The notes under the pieces are model-generated. The model worked only from the letters and a program-made list of their open reading frames with translations, was not told the origin of the DNA and ran no database searches. Positions 26,575 through 35,415 of a stretch of DNA of 64,000 nt are shown here, one piece after another. The DNA is from Isobaculum melis (GTDB lineage Bacteria; Bacillota; Bacilli; Lactobacillales; Carnobacteriaceae): NCBI RefSeq assembly GCF_900111355.1, contig NZ_FOHA01000009.1, forward strand, positions 1 through 64,000. The letters are read 5' to 3'. Positions within the stretch are counted from its first letter, which is position 1, and the number at the start of each line of letters is the position of its first letter. The position numbers were made by a program, and so were the translations under genes.

Positions 26575-26616
26575 TAAGTATACTTATAATATATATGCTT
26601 ATATTTTAAAAATCAA
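26575..26616 (-). promoter_or_regulatory. Promoter with palindromic operator for the SRPBCC-MarR-EVE operon
   Basis: On the minus strand TTGATT (26616-26611) and TATATT (26593-26588) are spaced by 17 bp. The perfect palindrome TAAGTATACTTA (26575-26586) covers the predicted start site, a position suited to repression by the operon's MarR protein. Confidence 0.7.
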
Positions 26617-26670
26617 GTATTAAAATCATAAAATGTTATAATAATAAAAAAACAAGAAATGAGGCTGGTT

Positions 26671-27597
26671 ATGAGACTCGAAAGATTGATGCAAATTGTG
26701 TTTATTTTATTGAATCGTAGAAAAGTAACAGCAACTGAATTAGCACAGCATTTTCAAGTTTCAGCACGAACTATTTATCGGGATATTGATGCCCTCTCCT
26801 TAGCAGGATTTCCTGTTTTTGCAATTCAAGGAACAAATGGTGGCTATCAATTAATTGATAATTATGGGATGGATTTGAATTTTTTCAAACCTGATGATTT
26901 TCAAGTAATGATGCAGATGTCCGCTAGCATGGCTACACTTTATCAAGATCAAGAGGCTCAAGAAATGATGGACAAAATGGCCGTTGTGAATCCTCAAAAA
27001 ACAGAACAAATTGCAGATTTTTCTTATTTAGATGCACGAAATAAAGAAAAACGATTTTTATTACAACAAAGTATTCTTCAACATCAAGTAGTTTGCTTTT
27101 CCTATGCAAAGAAGGAATGTGCGGAGGAGAGAATAGTCAAGCCACTACAGTTGTTTTTTCATCATCTTTACTGGTATGTATATGGATTTTGTACAGAGAA
27201 AAATGATTACCGAGTCTTTAAATTAGCTCGGATTTTTAATTTAGAGATTACGGATGAAGTCTTTACAGATGATTTTACTCAAACTGCTGGTAATAAGCAG
27301 TTTAATCAATGGTTAATCAATATGGGGGACAACCGGACTTATCATGAGCTGAGATTATTATTTCCAAAAGAAAAATTTCAAGAAGTCTATGATCATTTTC
27401 CCGATACAGCTATTTCAAGAACGACTGATGGCAAGATTTTAGTAGAAATGAACTATCCTGATGAAGCATGGGTTCATAAAATGATACTTGGTTTTGAAGA
27501 TCAAGTTGAAGTGCTTGCACCTCTTTCTCTAAAGAAGACACTGGCAAATAAAGTAAAAAAGATGTATCTGCATTATTATTCTGAACCTGACAACTAG
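26671..27597 (+). CDS. YafY-type regulator with HTH and WYL domains
   Basis: An N-terminal HTH_11 domain (RLERLMQIVFILLNRRKVTA, then FQVSARTIYRDIDAL) is followed by a WYL ligand-binding domain (about residues 130-220, with LFFHHLYWYVYGFC) and a C-terminal WCX region. Family members sense nucleic acids or small ligands. The ATG at 26671 follows GAGG at seven bases; the upstream ATG at 26659 overlaps that site. The next gene, an effector-binding-domain protein, is a likely partner or target. Confidence 0.87.
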   Translation: MRLERLMQIVFILLNRRKVTATELAQHFQVSARTIYRDIDALSLAGFPVFAIQGTNGGYQLIDNYGMDLNFFKPDDFQVMMQMSASMATLYQDQEAQEMMDKMAVVNPQKTEQIADFSYLDARNKEKRFLLQQSILQHQVVCFSYAKKECAEERIVKPLQLFFHHLYWYVYGFCTEKNDYRVFKLARIFNLEITDEVFTDDFTQTAGNKQFNQWLINMGDNRTYHELRLLFPKEKFQEVYDHFPDTAISRTTDGKILVEMNYPDEAWVHKMILGFEDQVEVLAPLSLKKTLANKVKKMYLHYYSEPDN

Positions 27598-27611
27598 TTG
27601 TCAGGTTTTAT
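27584..27611 (+). terminator. Hairpin overlapping the WYL regulator stop codon
   Basis: A perfect stem AACCTGACAA-CTAG-TTGTCAGGTT followed by TTTTA includes the stop codon. It is a compact terminator or attenuator before the next gene. Confidence 0.7.
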
Positions 27612-27650
27612 GGGATATACTGATCGTATCAAGTCAAAGGAGTGAAGCAA

Positions 27651-28046
27651 ATGAAATTATATGTCATTAATCGTGTGAGAACAAATAACTTTAACGATGC
27701 AAAGATTGGTGAAAAAATTAGGGGCTTATGGCAAGAAATTGCAATGATGCCTGAGCTAGCAAATGAAACAAAATATGGTATTTATTCAGATTATGAAAGC
27801 AATTATGAAGGTGACTATACTTGTTCGATTGCTACAGAGAAAGAAGTTTCAACAGCTGTTATATTTGATACAGATGGGCAACATTATCAAAAATTTCCAG
27901 TTACGGACAATGATGTGACTGGGACTTGGGCCATGATTTGGCAGCTGGAAAGTAAGGGACAATTAAATCGCACCTATACATTTGACTTTGAACGCTATAC
28001 AGTAGATGGTCAAATTGAGATTTGGATTGCAGTTAATGTTAAGTAA
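27651..28046 (+). CDS. GyrI-like/AraC effector-binding-domain protein
   Basis: The 131-residue protein is a stand-alone SHV2-type effector-binding domain (RVRTNNFNDAKIGEKIRGLW, then YGIYSDYESNYEGDYTCSIA). Such proteins bind small hydrophobic molecules or hydrolyse them. The ATG at 27651 follows AAAGGAG; a GTG nine bases upstream overlaps the site. It lies 53 bases after a WYL regulator and may belong to its regulon. Confidence 0.82.
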   Translation: MKLYVINRVRTNNFNDAKIGEKIRGLWQEIAMMPELANETKYGIYSDYESNYEGDYTCSIATEKEVSTAVIFDTDGQHYQKFPVTDNDVTGTWAMIWQLESKGQLNRTYTFDFERYTVDGQIEIWIAVNVK

Positions 28047-28056
28047 AGAAAGCAAA

Positions 28057-28092
28057 GAAAAAGCGCTGATTTTAATCAATCAACGCTTTTTT
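28057..28092. terminator. Bidirectional terminator
   Basis: An AAAAAGCG...CGCTTTTTT stem with an inner TGATT/AATCA pairing lies between the effector-domain gene and the convergent acetyltransferase gene, covering the latter's stop. Confidence 0.82.
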
Positions 28093-28510
28093 CTAAATGT
28101 AAAATAGGAAATGGGCGACCTGCATCATCAGTTTCTGAGCGAGATACTACCTCAAATCCTTTATATAAGTAAAATTCCTTCGCTTGTTGGTTGTCTTCAT
28201 TGACATCAATCAAGCAAATATGATATTGCTGTACCATTTTAGCGAACAACTGACCACCATAGCCTTTTCCAATCGCATTGTCCGCGATAAACAGCATTTC
28301 TAATTTTTTTTGTTGTTCTCCTGCAAAACCAATGATTTGATTATTAACAATTGCAACAACAACATGGATTGCATCAAAATAACTAGGTAATACTGCTTTA
28401 ATTTCCATAATATCTGCTTCTGATAAAAAATGATGTGTTTTCCGAACAGAACCTTCCCAAAGCTGAATGAGTGTTGGATAATCTTCTCTTATCTTATCTC
28501 TTATTTCCAT
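28076..28510 (-). CDS. GNAT-family N-acetyltransferase (YjaB-like)
   Basis: The 144-residue protein has the GNAT core: REDYPTLIQLWEGSVRKTHHFL at the N-terminus, LEMLFIADNAIGKGYGGQLF as the acetyl-CoA-binding strand-loop-helix, and the NEDNQQAKEFYLYKGFEV motif. The closest pattern is YjaB/YiaC. The substrate is unknown. GGGGG lies six bases before the ATG. It appears monocistronic. Confidence 0.87.
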   Translation of the reverse strand: MEIRDKIREDYPTLIQLWEGSVRKTHHFLSEADIMEIKAVLPSYFDAIHVVVAIVNNQIIGFAGEQQKKLEMLFIADNAIGKGYGGQLFAKMVQQYHICLIDVNEDNQQAKEFYLYKGFEVVSRSETDDAGRPFPILHLEKSVD

Positions 28511-28601
28511 GTAAATCCCCCATATTACTTTGATAACAATTTTTTGACGCTTATTTAAATAACAAGCATGTCCCCTGTATGAAGTGCCGAAAGCTTTGCT
28601 C

Positions 28602-29378
28602 CTAGCACTTCTTCAGCCACTGATACCCTTTATCTCCTGTGCAATGACACGAATAAATTTTATCAATTGGCATCTCTTGTAAGTCAGTTGCTATTTGATG
28701 AATTTCTTCCTGTGATTTTGAAACAGTATTGATAATTGGTATTTTAATCAAGTGAAAGCCACCAATTAAAGCTTTTATTCTTTGATTTGGAAACTGCTCA
28801 AGCACCATCGATGCAATGTTTACAATGCCATTATGGCTACACCCACTGACCACAACCAGCCCACCTTTTTCTTCAATAATTAAAACCATTTCATGCTGAA
28901 AGTCATCTAATACTTTTTGCTCGCCTTTAAACAAATTCCCAGGATTTTCTTGGCTTGATCCTTCTAATGAAAGTAACCAGACATGAGGAAGTAATTGCTT
29001 TAATTGCTGCACATATCGAAATCGCTCAGCATAGGCTGCAGCAATTTCTTTTTTCATCCCAACAAAATGAAAATGCCCAGCCACCTTTAACCAATGCTTC
29101 TCCATCGCTTTTTCATTCAAATAAATAGGGGTATTCTGGTTTACCTCTGCTAAATATTTCAAGCCACCAATATGATCTGAATGACCATGAGATAAGATAA
29201 TTGCTTCTAGACTTCCAAAAGAAAGCCCCATTTTTTCTGCATTATTGAGATAAGCTTTTGAAGGGCCTACATCAAATAATAACTTCCCCTCATTTGTTTC
29301 AAGTAAAATCGATAAACCATGCCTTGCTTGTAAGCTTGCATCAGATTTTTTATTTTCTAGTAACATATGTAATTGCAT
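28602..29378 (-). CDS. MBL-fold metallohydrolase
   Basis: The 258-residue protein has the metallo-beta-lactamase HxHxDH motif as SHGHSDHIGG near residue 65, then SGCSHNGI and GGFHL. This resembles the archaeal-type dihydropterin-ribofuranosyl-aminobenzene-phosphate-synthase group of MBL proteins, usually of unknown function in Firmicutes. GAGGAGG precedes the ATG. A seven-bp GAAGTGC/GCACTTC hairpin just beyond its stop has no T run, so its terminator is uncertain. Confidence 0.85.
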   Translation of the reverse strand: MQLHMLLENKKSDASLQARHGLSILLETNEGKLLFDVGPSKAYLNNAEKMGLSFGSLEAIILSHGHSDHIGGLKYLAEVNQNTPIYLNEKAMEKHWLKVAGHFHFVGMKKEIAAAYAERFRYVQQLKQLLPHVWLLSLEGSSQENPGNLFKGEQKVLDDFQHEMVLIIEEKGGLVVVSGCSHNGIVNIASMVLEQFPNQRIKALIGGFHLIKIPIINTVSKSQEEIHQIATDLQEMPIDKIYSCHCTGDKGYQWLKKC

Positions 29379-29863
29379 CGCATAAACCTCCTCAGCTAGC
29401 TTTGCTTCTTTATAGGTAGCTTACCATAATTTCTCAAAAAAATAAGAAATATTTTAGACATTATTTTTTTATCATCCCCTTAATTTTTATTTACTGCTTG
29501 TTTCTTTATGCTAACAGTCTCAATAAATAAACGAATCTAAATTTCTTAGCTAGATTTTAAATTAGAAAAGAGCTCAATCGTATCTATTTTCTTGCTTAAT
29601 TTTGATTAAATGGTCTTAAATATTACTCGATATTTTTTACCCATATCCACATTTAATATTTGTTAATATCTTTACCTTTCGACCCAAATTTTTATATTCT
29701 TCTAAACCCAGGAGAATCTATTCACAAAAAAAAGATTGACAAACATTTTAAAAAAAGCACAGAAATATGAAACCCAAAAAAACAAAAAACATCTCCGTTC
29801 TTTCTTGTTGAATCTAAATATTATCATGATATAATTAAAAAGAATAGAAAAGGAGTGTAAAAA
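29379..29863. other. AT-rich intergenic region with promoter of the surface-protein gene
   Basis: About 485 bases without a coding frame lie between two divergent genes. On the plus strand TTGAAT (29808-29813) and TATAAT (29830-29835), spaced 16 bp, form a good promoter 29 bases before the BspA-like gene. I saw no riboswitch or terminator here. Confidence 0.55.
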
Positions 29864-31867
29864 ATGAAAAGATTAAAACAAAAAGAAAGACAATCTGACG
29901 ATCAACATAAAATGATCATCAAACGCTTGTCAACAATATTTGTCTGTGGTATTTTACTGACAAACTTGCTTACTACGACATCATTTGCACAAAATCAAAC
30001 AGAAGAGACTACCTCTATAAATCAAACAGCTGATTCATCCAACGTTGAAGTTCCGAATGTAGAAGCTAAAAATCCAGTTGTAGCCAATAAGCTTTCAACA
30101 GAAGAAAATCAATCTCAGTTACAAACAGATTCTCTTAGTACAGTAAATGTTTTATCAACTAATAGTGAGGAGACGGACATTACCACTGGAGACGATACAG
30201 CACAATCTGACCCCATAGTCGTTGGACAGACTTTTGATTGGGATGGCTTAACCCTCACTTTAACAGAAGACGGCGTATTACATATCCCAGGCGGTTCAAT
30301 TACAGATCCTACACCCCTTCATACAGTTGATCTAGCCTTTCCTAGAAAAGTGCAGACGATTCAATTTGAAGGTGACTTAACCATTAATGGAGATGCTACC
30401 TTTCTTTTTGGCAGTCTCAGTGAATTGACTCAGTTTGTTAATTTATCAAAGCTGAATACCTCTAATGTGACAAGTATGCGTCACATGTTTCGTGAATTGA
30501 GAAAAATGACTACACTAGATCTTAGTAGTTTCGATACCTCTAATGTGACGACGATGTCCTCTATGTTTGATTATGATGATGCTTTAACGAGCTTAAATGT
30601 TAGCAGTTTTGATACCTCTAATGTGACAAATATGGGCTTTATGTTTTCAGGGACTGACAATTTATCGCAGCTCGATTTATCAAATTTTAATACAAATAAT
30701 GTGACTTATATGAGTGCAATGTTTCAATTCTCTGGTATAGAAGAGCTAGATATTAGCCACTTTAATACTGACAAAGTGACAACAATGGACTTTATGTTTT
30801 CAAATACGCGTCATTTAAAGAGCTTAGACTTAAAAAACTTTGATACAGCAAAAGTATATGATATGTCTTATATGTTTCAATCTTCTAGTATAAAAAGTTT
30901 AGATATCAACAACTTTGATAACGCTTACGCTACAAGTGGTGCACATATTGAAGGTATGTTTACAAATTGTTTTGAATTAGCGACAATAAAAGTTGGTCAA
31001 AACTTTAAGTTTGATGCTCTGATGGAACTTCCATTTATCTCTGCCACTGACCGCTATACAGGAAAATGGCAAAATGTAGGGGTCGGAACCGAAGCAATGC
31101 CTGAAGGAAAGCAAATATGGTCTTCTAGTGAATTGATGGAAAACTATCATCAATTAACGGATGCAGATACCTATGTTTGGCAAATGAATAGAGCGAAAGA
31201 TTTGACGGTCAGCTATCAAGATGTGGATGGCAATGACATTGCAGATGCCACAATTGTTCCTGGGAATATCCAAGATACGTATGATGTTTCAACGGATGTC
31301 TATCAATTAGCGATTGATGGCTACACATTTAAAGAAATACAAGGTGCAACTCAAGGTCAATTCTCTGATGTTGAACAAGTGGTTACCTTTGTTTATACTA
31401 AAGACCCTGTTTCAATTAAAATAGGGACACTTACGATTCAATATCTTGATGCGACTACTGGATTAGAACTACAAGCACCTCTCAGCCAATCAGGCAATGT
31501 TGGTACTACCTACACAATTTCTCCAGTAGCAATTAATGGCTATACATTTGCCACAGCACTTTCTGATCCATTAACTGGTCAATACGCTGATGGTGAAACA
31601 ACAATAACTCTACGTTATCAAGCAAATGATGTCGTAGAAAAAAATGATCCAATAAAAGAAAGCAATGTCGTAGAGTCAGCCAAGCAAGAACAATTAACAA
31701 ACCCAGAACCAGTAACTAAACCAACTAGCTCAGATCCAAAAGGTACAGATCAGCTTCCTCAAACAGGTGAGTCTGTGACTAGCTGGTTTACAATTGCTGG
31801 CTTTGGCCTAATTGCTGTAGCAGTGCTAGCTTGGTTTTACAAACGAAAACAACATACGGAAAAATAA
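29864..31867 (+). CDS. LPXTG-anchored surface protein with BspA-type leucine-rich repeats and MucBP domains
   Basis: A long Gram-positive signal peptide (charged residues 1-25, hydrophobic to about 43) leads into a Thr/Ser-rich region. Next come DUF285/BspA repeats (about 150-390) built on the unit DLSSFDTSNVTTMSSMF, two MucBP domains (about 445-515 and 520-590), a Pro/Thr linker and the sorting signal LPQTGE with hydrophobic tail and KRKQ. Sortase should link it to peptidoglycan. The domains suggest adhesion to mucin or matrix. AAAGGAG precedes the ATG. It is a single-gene unit. Confidence 0.9.
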   Translation: MKRLKQKERQSDDQHKMIIKRLSTIFVCGILLTNLLTTTSFAQNQTEETTSINQTADSSNVEVPNVEAKNPVVANKLSTEENQSQLQTDSLSTVNVLSTNSEETDITTGDDTAQSDPIVVGQTFDWDGLTLTLTEDGVLHIPGGSITDPTPLHTVDLAFPRKVQTIQFEGDLTINGDATFLFGSLSELTQFVNLSKLNTSNVTSMRHMFRELRKMTTLDLSSFDTSNVTTMSSMFDYDDALTSLNVSSFDTSNVTNMGFMFSGTDNLSQLDLSNFNTNNVTYMSAMFQFSGIEELDISHFNTDKVTTMDFMFSNTRHLKSLDLKNFDTAKVYDMSYMFQSSSIKSLDINNFDNAYATSGAHIEGMFTNCFELATIKVGQNFKFDALMELPFISATDRYTGKWQNVGVGTEAMPEGKQIWSSSELMENYHQLTDADTYVWQMNRAKDLTVSYQDVDGNDIADATIVPGNIQDTYDVSTDVYQLAIDGYTFKEIQGATQGQFSDVEQVVTFVYTKDPVSIKIGTLTIQYLDATTGLELQAPLSQSGNVGTTYTISPVAINGYTFATALSDPLTGQYADGETTITLRYQANDVVEKNDPIKESNVVESAKQEQLTNPEPVTKPTSSDPKGTDQLPQTGESVTSWFTIAGFGLIAVAVLAWFYKRKQHTEK

Positions 31868-31900
31868 GAAGCACCTATTTCATTCTATATGCTAATCAAT

Positions 31901-31952
31901 TAAATAAAAAATAAAGGGGTTGAGACAAATGTTTAGCTTTGTCTCAACCCCT
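31901..31952 (-). terminator. Strong hairpin downstream of tcyP
   Basis: A perfect 15-bp stem AGGGGTTGAGACAAA (31915-31929) pairs with 31938-31952. On the minus strand it is followed by a T-rich run, so it terminates tcyP and can also limit readthrough from the surface-protein gene. Confidence 0.85.
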
Positions 31953-31994
31953 AAATCATAGCTTTTTTTCAGCTATTTCTTCTATTAATGACCC

Positions 31995-33392
31995 CTATAA
32001 TGACGATTCAATCACTGCATTTGCATCATGTAACTTATCTTCATCTAATTCACCAATTCGTTTACTAGTTACCACACCAGCTAACATACTATCACTCACA
32101 TTGACAGCTGTACGGCCCATATCAATTAATGGTTCAACTGAAATCACTAAACCAACAATCGTTACAGGTAGATTTAGTGCACCAAGTACAATTAATGAAG
32201 CAAAGGTCGCACCGCCGCCAACACCAGCAACACCAAATGAACTAATGGTGACCACAGCAATAACAGTTAATACATACAATGGATCAAAAACATTAATCCC
32301 CATCGTTGGTGCAACAATCATGGCTAGCATCGCTGGATAAACACCCGCACAGCCATTTTGACCAATGGATAAGCCAAAGCTAGCTGAGAAATTGGCCGTT
32401 CCTTCATCCACACCAAGTGCTTGTGTTTGTGTTTCAATATTCATTGGTAACGCACCCGCACTTGAACGAGAAGTAAAGGCAAAGCTTAACACTGGAAATG
32501 ATTTTTTGAAAAATTGAATAGGATTAATTTTATTGAGCATTAAAATACCTGCATGCATGAGTAAGACTAGAATTAAAGCTGCATAGGATGCCATCACAAA
32601 TTTTCCTAAATTCAAGATTGCTTGGAAATCACTTGTTGCTGTCACTCTTGTCATTAACGCTAAAATACCAAATGGTGTTAAGCGTAACACTAAAGTTACA
32701 ATACGCATGACAATTTTATATAATGTATCAATTAATGTGGCAAAGAATTCACCTGTTTTAGGGTCTTTTTTATTGACGCCTAGATAAGCCATTCCAACAA
32801 ATGCAGAGAAAATCACAACTGCAATCGTACTAGTTGGACGTGTGCCAGATAAATCAGCAAAAATATTCGTTGGTAAGAAGCTTAAAATTTGATCTTGAAT
32901 GCTCATACTTGCAACTGTTTCTTGACGAGTTGCAAGTTCTGCAATACGCGCAGTTTCTTTTGCCCCTTCAGTAAAGCTGGCACCATCTAAATTGAATACC
33001 CAAACCATCAGAATCCCAATGAAAGCTGCAATCGCAGTTGTTGCTAATAATGTTACCAAAACATTTAAGCTAATCTTTCCTAGTTTTTCGGATATTTTCA
33101 ATTTTGTAAAAGCCCCTACAATAGAAACAAAAACAAGTGGCATAATCAACATTTGTAGTAATTTAACATACCCATCTCCTACAATGCCAATCCATGCAAT
33201 ACTATCTGTAACAACTGCATTTTGGCTACCAAAAATCAGCTGTAACACTGCCCCAAATACAATCCCTACACCAAGAGCGATAAACACCCTGGTTGAAAAT
33301 TTAACATGCTTTTGTTGCATTTTGATAAAGCCAAAAATAAGTGCACTAAATATCACTAACACAACGAGCATTTTAATTACTTCGACTGTCAT
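31995..33392 (-). CDS. tcyP: L-cystine:proton/sodium symporter, DAACS family
   Basis: The 465-residue membrane protein has eight to nine hydrophobic segments and the dicarboxylate/amino-acid:cation symporter core. The re-entrant motif FTSRSSAGALPMNIETQTQ and the LSIGQNGCAGVYPAMLA segment match TcyP, the high-affinity cystine importer of B. subtilis, in sequence style and length. AAGGAGGAG precedes the ATG. Its promoter contains two nested palindromes, suggesting specific regulation, plausibly by sulfur supply. Confidence 0.87.
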   Translation of the reverse strand: MTVEVIKMLVVLVIFSALIFGFIKMQQKHVKFSTRVFIALGVGIVFGAVLQLIFGSQNAVVTDSIAWIGIVGDGYVKLLQMLIMPLVFVSIVGAFTKLKISEKLGKISLNVLVTLLATTAIAAFIGILMVWVFNLDGASFTEGAKETARIAELATRQETVASMSIQDQILSFLPTNIFADLSGTRPTSTIAVVIFSAFVGMAYLGVNKKDPKTGEFFATLIDTLYKIVMRIVTLVLRLTPFGILALMTRVTATSDFQAILNLGKFVMASYAALILVLLMHAGILMLNKINPIQFFKKSFPVLSFAFTSRSSAGALPMNIETQTQALGVDEGTANFSASFGLSIGQNGCAGVYPAMLAMIVAPTMGINVFDPLYVLTVIAVVTISSFGVAGVGGGATFASLIVLGALNLPVTIVGLVISVEPLIDMGRTAVNVSDSMLAGVVTSKRIGELDEDKLHDANAVIESSL

Positions 33393-33466
33393 AAAACTCC
33401 TCCTTTTTGACTCCCTATGACATGGAGTTTTTAACCATTAAGAGTAAAGGTCTTAAGGATGGTTCT

Positions 33467-33501
33467 ATCATACAAGATTAATCTTGAGTTGTCTACTCAA
33501 G
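33467..33501 (-). promoter_or_regulatory. tcyP promoter with nested palindromes
   Basis: On the minus strand TAGACA (33495-33490) and TATGAT (33472-33467) are spaced by 17 bp. The spacer contains the perfect 14-bp palindrome CAAGATTAATCTTG (33473-33486), and a second inverted repeat CTTGAG/CTCAAG (33483-33501) overlaps the -35 box. Confidence 0.7.
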
Positions 33502-33524
33502 TATACTGAAAAAATGATTTTATT

Positions 33525-33566
33525 AAAAAAAAGAGCACAGACAAATTTCATCTGTACGCCCTCTTC
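33525..33566 (-). terminator. murE terminator
   Basis: On the minus strand an AGAG...CTCT stem with inner ACAGA/TCTGT pairing is followed by eight T. It lies downstream of the murE stop. Confidence 0.75.
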
Positions 33567-33603
33567 TTATTTCATTCAATAAATGATAAATTTTAATCTA
33601 TGC

Positions 33604-35127
33604 TTATGCTAAATTTAAAATCCGCTTCACAGCACCCATATCCGTTTCATAATACTCATCCACACCATGACGTTTTTGATAAGCATCTGCTCCTTTACCC
33701 GCCAAAATCACAACATCGCCAGGTTGAGCAATCGTTAAAGCCTGTTCAATTCCTTTAGAGCGATTTAAAATAATTTCATAAGGCGTATCAAAACTTTCCA
33801 CATAAGAAGCAATTTCCAAACAAATTTTCATTGGATCTTCCCCTTGAGGATCATCTTCGGTAATAATAATTTGATCAGCAAACTCCCCTGCTACGCGCCC
33901 TAAATCTTTTCTTCTAGAAATCCCTTTTTCTCCTGTACTACCAAAAAGAACAATTTTATTCCCTAAAGGAAAATCTTCTTTAATGGTTGTCAGTAAATTG
34001 TACATACTTACATAATTATGGGCATAATCAATCACAATTGTGATATCATTGACCTTCATTAAATTCATACGACCAGGAATACTGGTTTCAGCAATTCCTC
34101 TTGCACAAATCGCTCGATCACAGCCATACTCTTTTGCTGCAATCATCGCTGATAAAGCATTTTCTACATTAAAAGCCCCTAGCATATTCATTTCATAGGA
34201 ACCATTAAGCAGTGGACCGGTTTGATTCTCTACCGTATCTCCTGCAATTTCAAATGACAGTACACCATCATGATTCATTAAATGATCAAAATAGTAATCC
34301 TTTGCTGCATGATTGGTTGCATTCCCAAATAAAACCACACGCTCTGCATGTGCTCTAGCCGTTTGATAAATTCTTTCAAACTCACGCGTTTCAGCATTAA
34401 TCACAGCTAAGCGACTGTTTTTTACTAATTGAAGCTTACAATTTAAATAATCTTCAAAATCAGGATGTTCAATTGGGCTAATATGATCTTCAGAAATATT
34501 TAAGAAAATCCCAATATCAAAGGTTAGACCATATACCCGATTTGTTTTATAGGATTGGGATGAAACTTCCATGACTAAATCCGTTAAGCCATTTTCAACT
34601 GCTTGATGCATATTTCGATAGAGCTCAAGAGCTTCTGGTGTGGTTAAAGCTGATTTTTCATATGCGCCACCTGTATAAGTCACAATGGTTGAAAAAAGCG
34701 CTGTTCTACCATGATTTTGTTGATCCAAAATATGTTTTAAAAAATAAACAGAGCTTGTTTTCCCTTTTGTTCCAGTATAAGCCGTAATCTTTAATTTATT
34801 TTGTGGATAATCATAATAAGCCATTGCCAAAACAGCCATCGCTTTTCGAATATCAGTCACAATAATTGCTGGTACATCTGTGATAGACTCATAGGCACTC
34901 TCCGCTAGATAAGCTGTTGCCCCTGCTTGAATGGCACTGGTTAAGTAACTCGGCTTAAAATTCGCCCCTTTACAAAAAAAGAGAGTATTTGCTTTGATTG
35001 CTTGAGAATCATAGCTAATATGCTCAAAGCTTAGTTGAGCAGGGAATTCTCCAATGACTTGATCAAAAATTTGATGTTCCTTTAACAGCTCAAGAGCCTC
35101 TTCTAATTTCAATATACAACCTGACAT
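33604..35127 (-). CDS. murE: UDP-MurNAc-tripeptide synthetase, L-lysine-adding type
   Basis: MurE adds the third residue to the peptidoglycan stem peptide. The protein shows the Mur ligase order: N-terminal UDP-binding domain with SYDSQAIKANTLFF, ATP-binding P-loop TGTKGKTSS near residue 118, the central domain with NISEDHISPIEH, and a C-terminal domain. There the DDPQGEDPM motif replaces the DNPR motif of diaminopimelate-adding enzymes. With the streptococcal/enterococcal style of sequence, this predicts L-Lys. The ATG at 35127 is eight bases from GGAG. It is divergent from ltaS. Confidence 0.9.
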   Translation of the reverse strand: MSGCILKLEEALELLKEHQIFDQVIGEFPAQLSFEHISYDSQAIKANTLFFCKGANFKPSYLTSAIQAGATAYLAESAYESITDVPAIIVTDIRKAMAVLAMAYYDYPQNKLKITAYTGTKGKTSSVYFLKHILDQQNHGRTALFSTIVTYTGGAYEKSALTTPEALELYRNMHQAVENGLTDLVMEVSSQSYKTNRVYGLTFDIGIFLNISEDHISPIEHPDFEDYLNCKLQLVKNSRLAVINAETREFERIYQTARAHAERVVLFGNATNHAAKDYYFDHLMNHDGVLSFEIAGDTVENQTGPLLNGSYEMNMLGAFNVENALSAMIAAKEYGCDRAICARGIAETSIPGRMNLMKVNDITIVIDYAHNYVSMYNLLTTIKEDFPLGNKIVLFGSTGEKGISRRKDLGRVAGEFADQIIITEDDPQGEDPMKICLEIASYVESFDTPYEIILNRSKGIEQALTIAQPGDVVILAGKGADAYQKRHGVDEYYETDMGAVKRILNLA

Positions 35128-35266
35128 GTTCATCGCTCCAATATCATCTATTCTTTATTTTCATGAAAATTCTTTTTTATTTTATACTTCTCATTATAAC
35201 AAACTTTTTTTAAATATTCTTTAATGAATTCTTATCATTTACCAGGTCAATTTTACTATATAAAAA

Positions 35267-35294
35267 TTGACTTTTGAAAATAAAAGCGTAAAAT
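35267..35294 (+). promoter_or_regulatory. Candidate ltaS promoter
   Basis: TTGACT (35267-35272) and TAAAAT (35289-35294) are spaced by 16 bp in the 288-base divergent region. A second TATAAT at 35305-35310 lacks a good -35 box. Confidence 0.5.
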
Positions 35295-35415
35295 GATAGT
35301 GATGTATAATGATAGTGTTTTCGTTTTTTTCATATCATTAATTGGAATGACTGTTTTTGCAAATGTGTGACACCCTACACCCTTGCCATTCCATCATACT
35401 TAGGAGGATTTTCAC

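Noticed and set aside
29736-29741. TTGACA as promoter of the BspA-like protein
   Set aside because: No acceptable -10 box lies 16-18 bp downstream; the TTGAAT/TATAAT pair at 29808-29835 is better.
33393-33603. T-box or S-box riboswitch before tcyP
   Set aside because: No T-box AGGGTGGNACCGCG-like element or S-box core is present; the region holds a simple promoter with palindromes.
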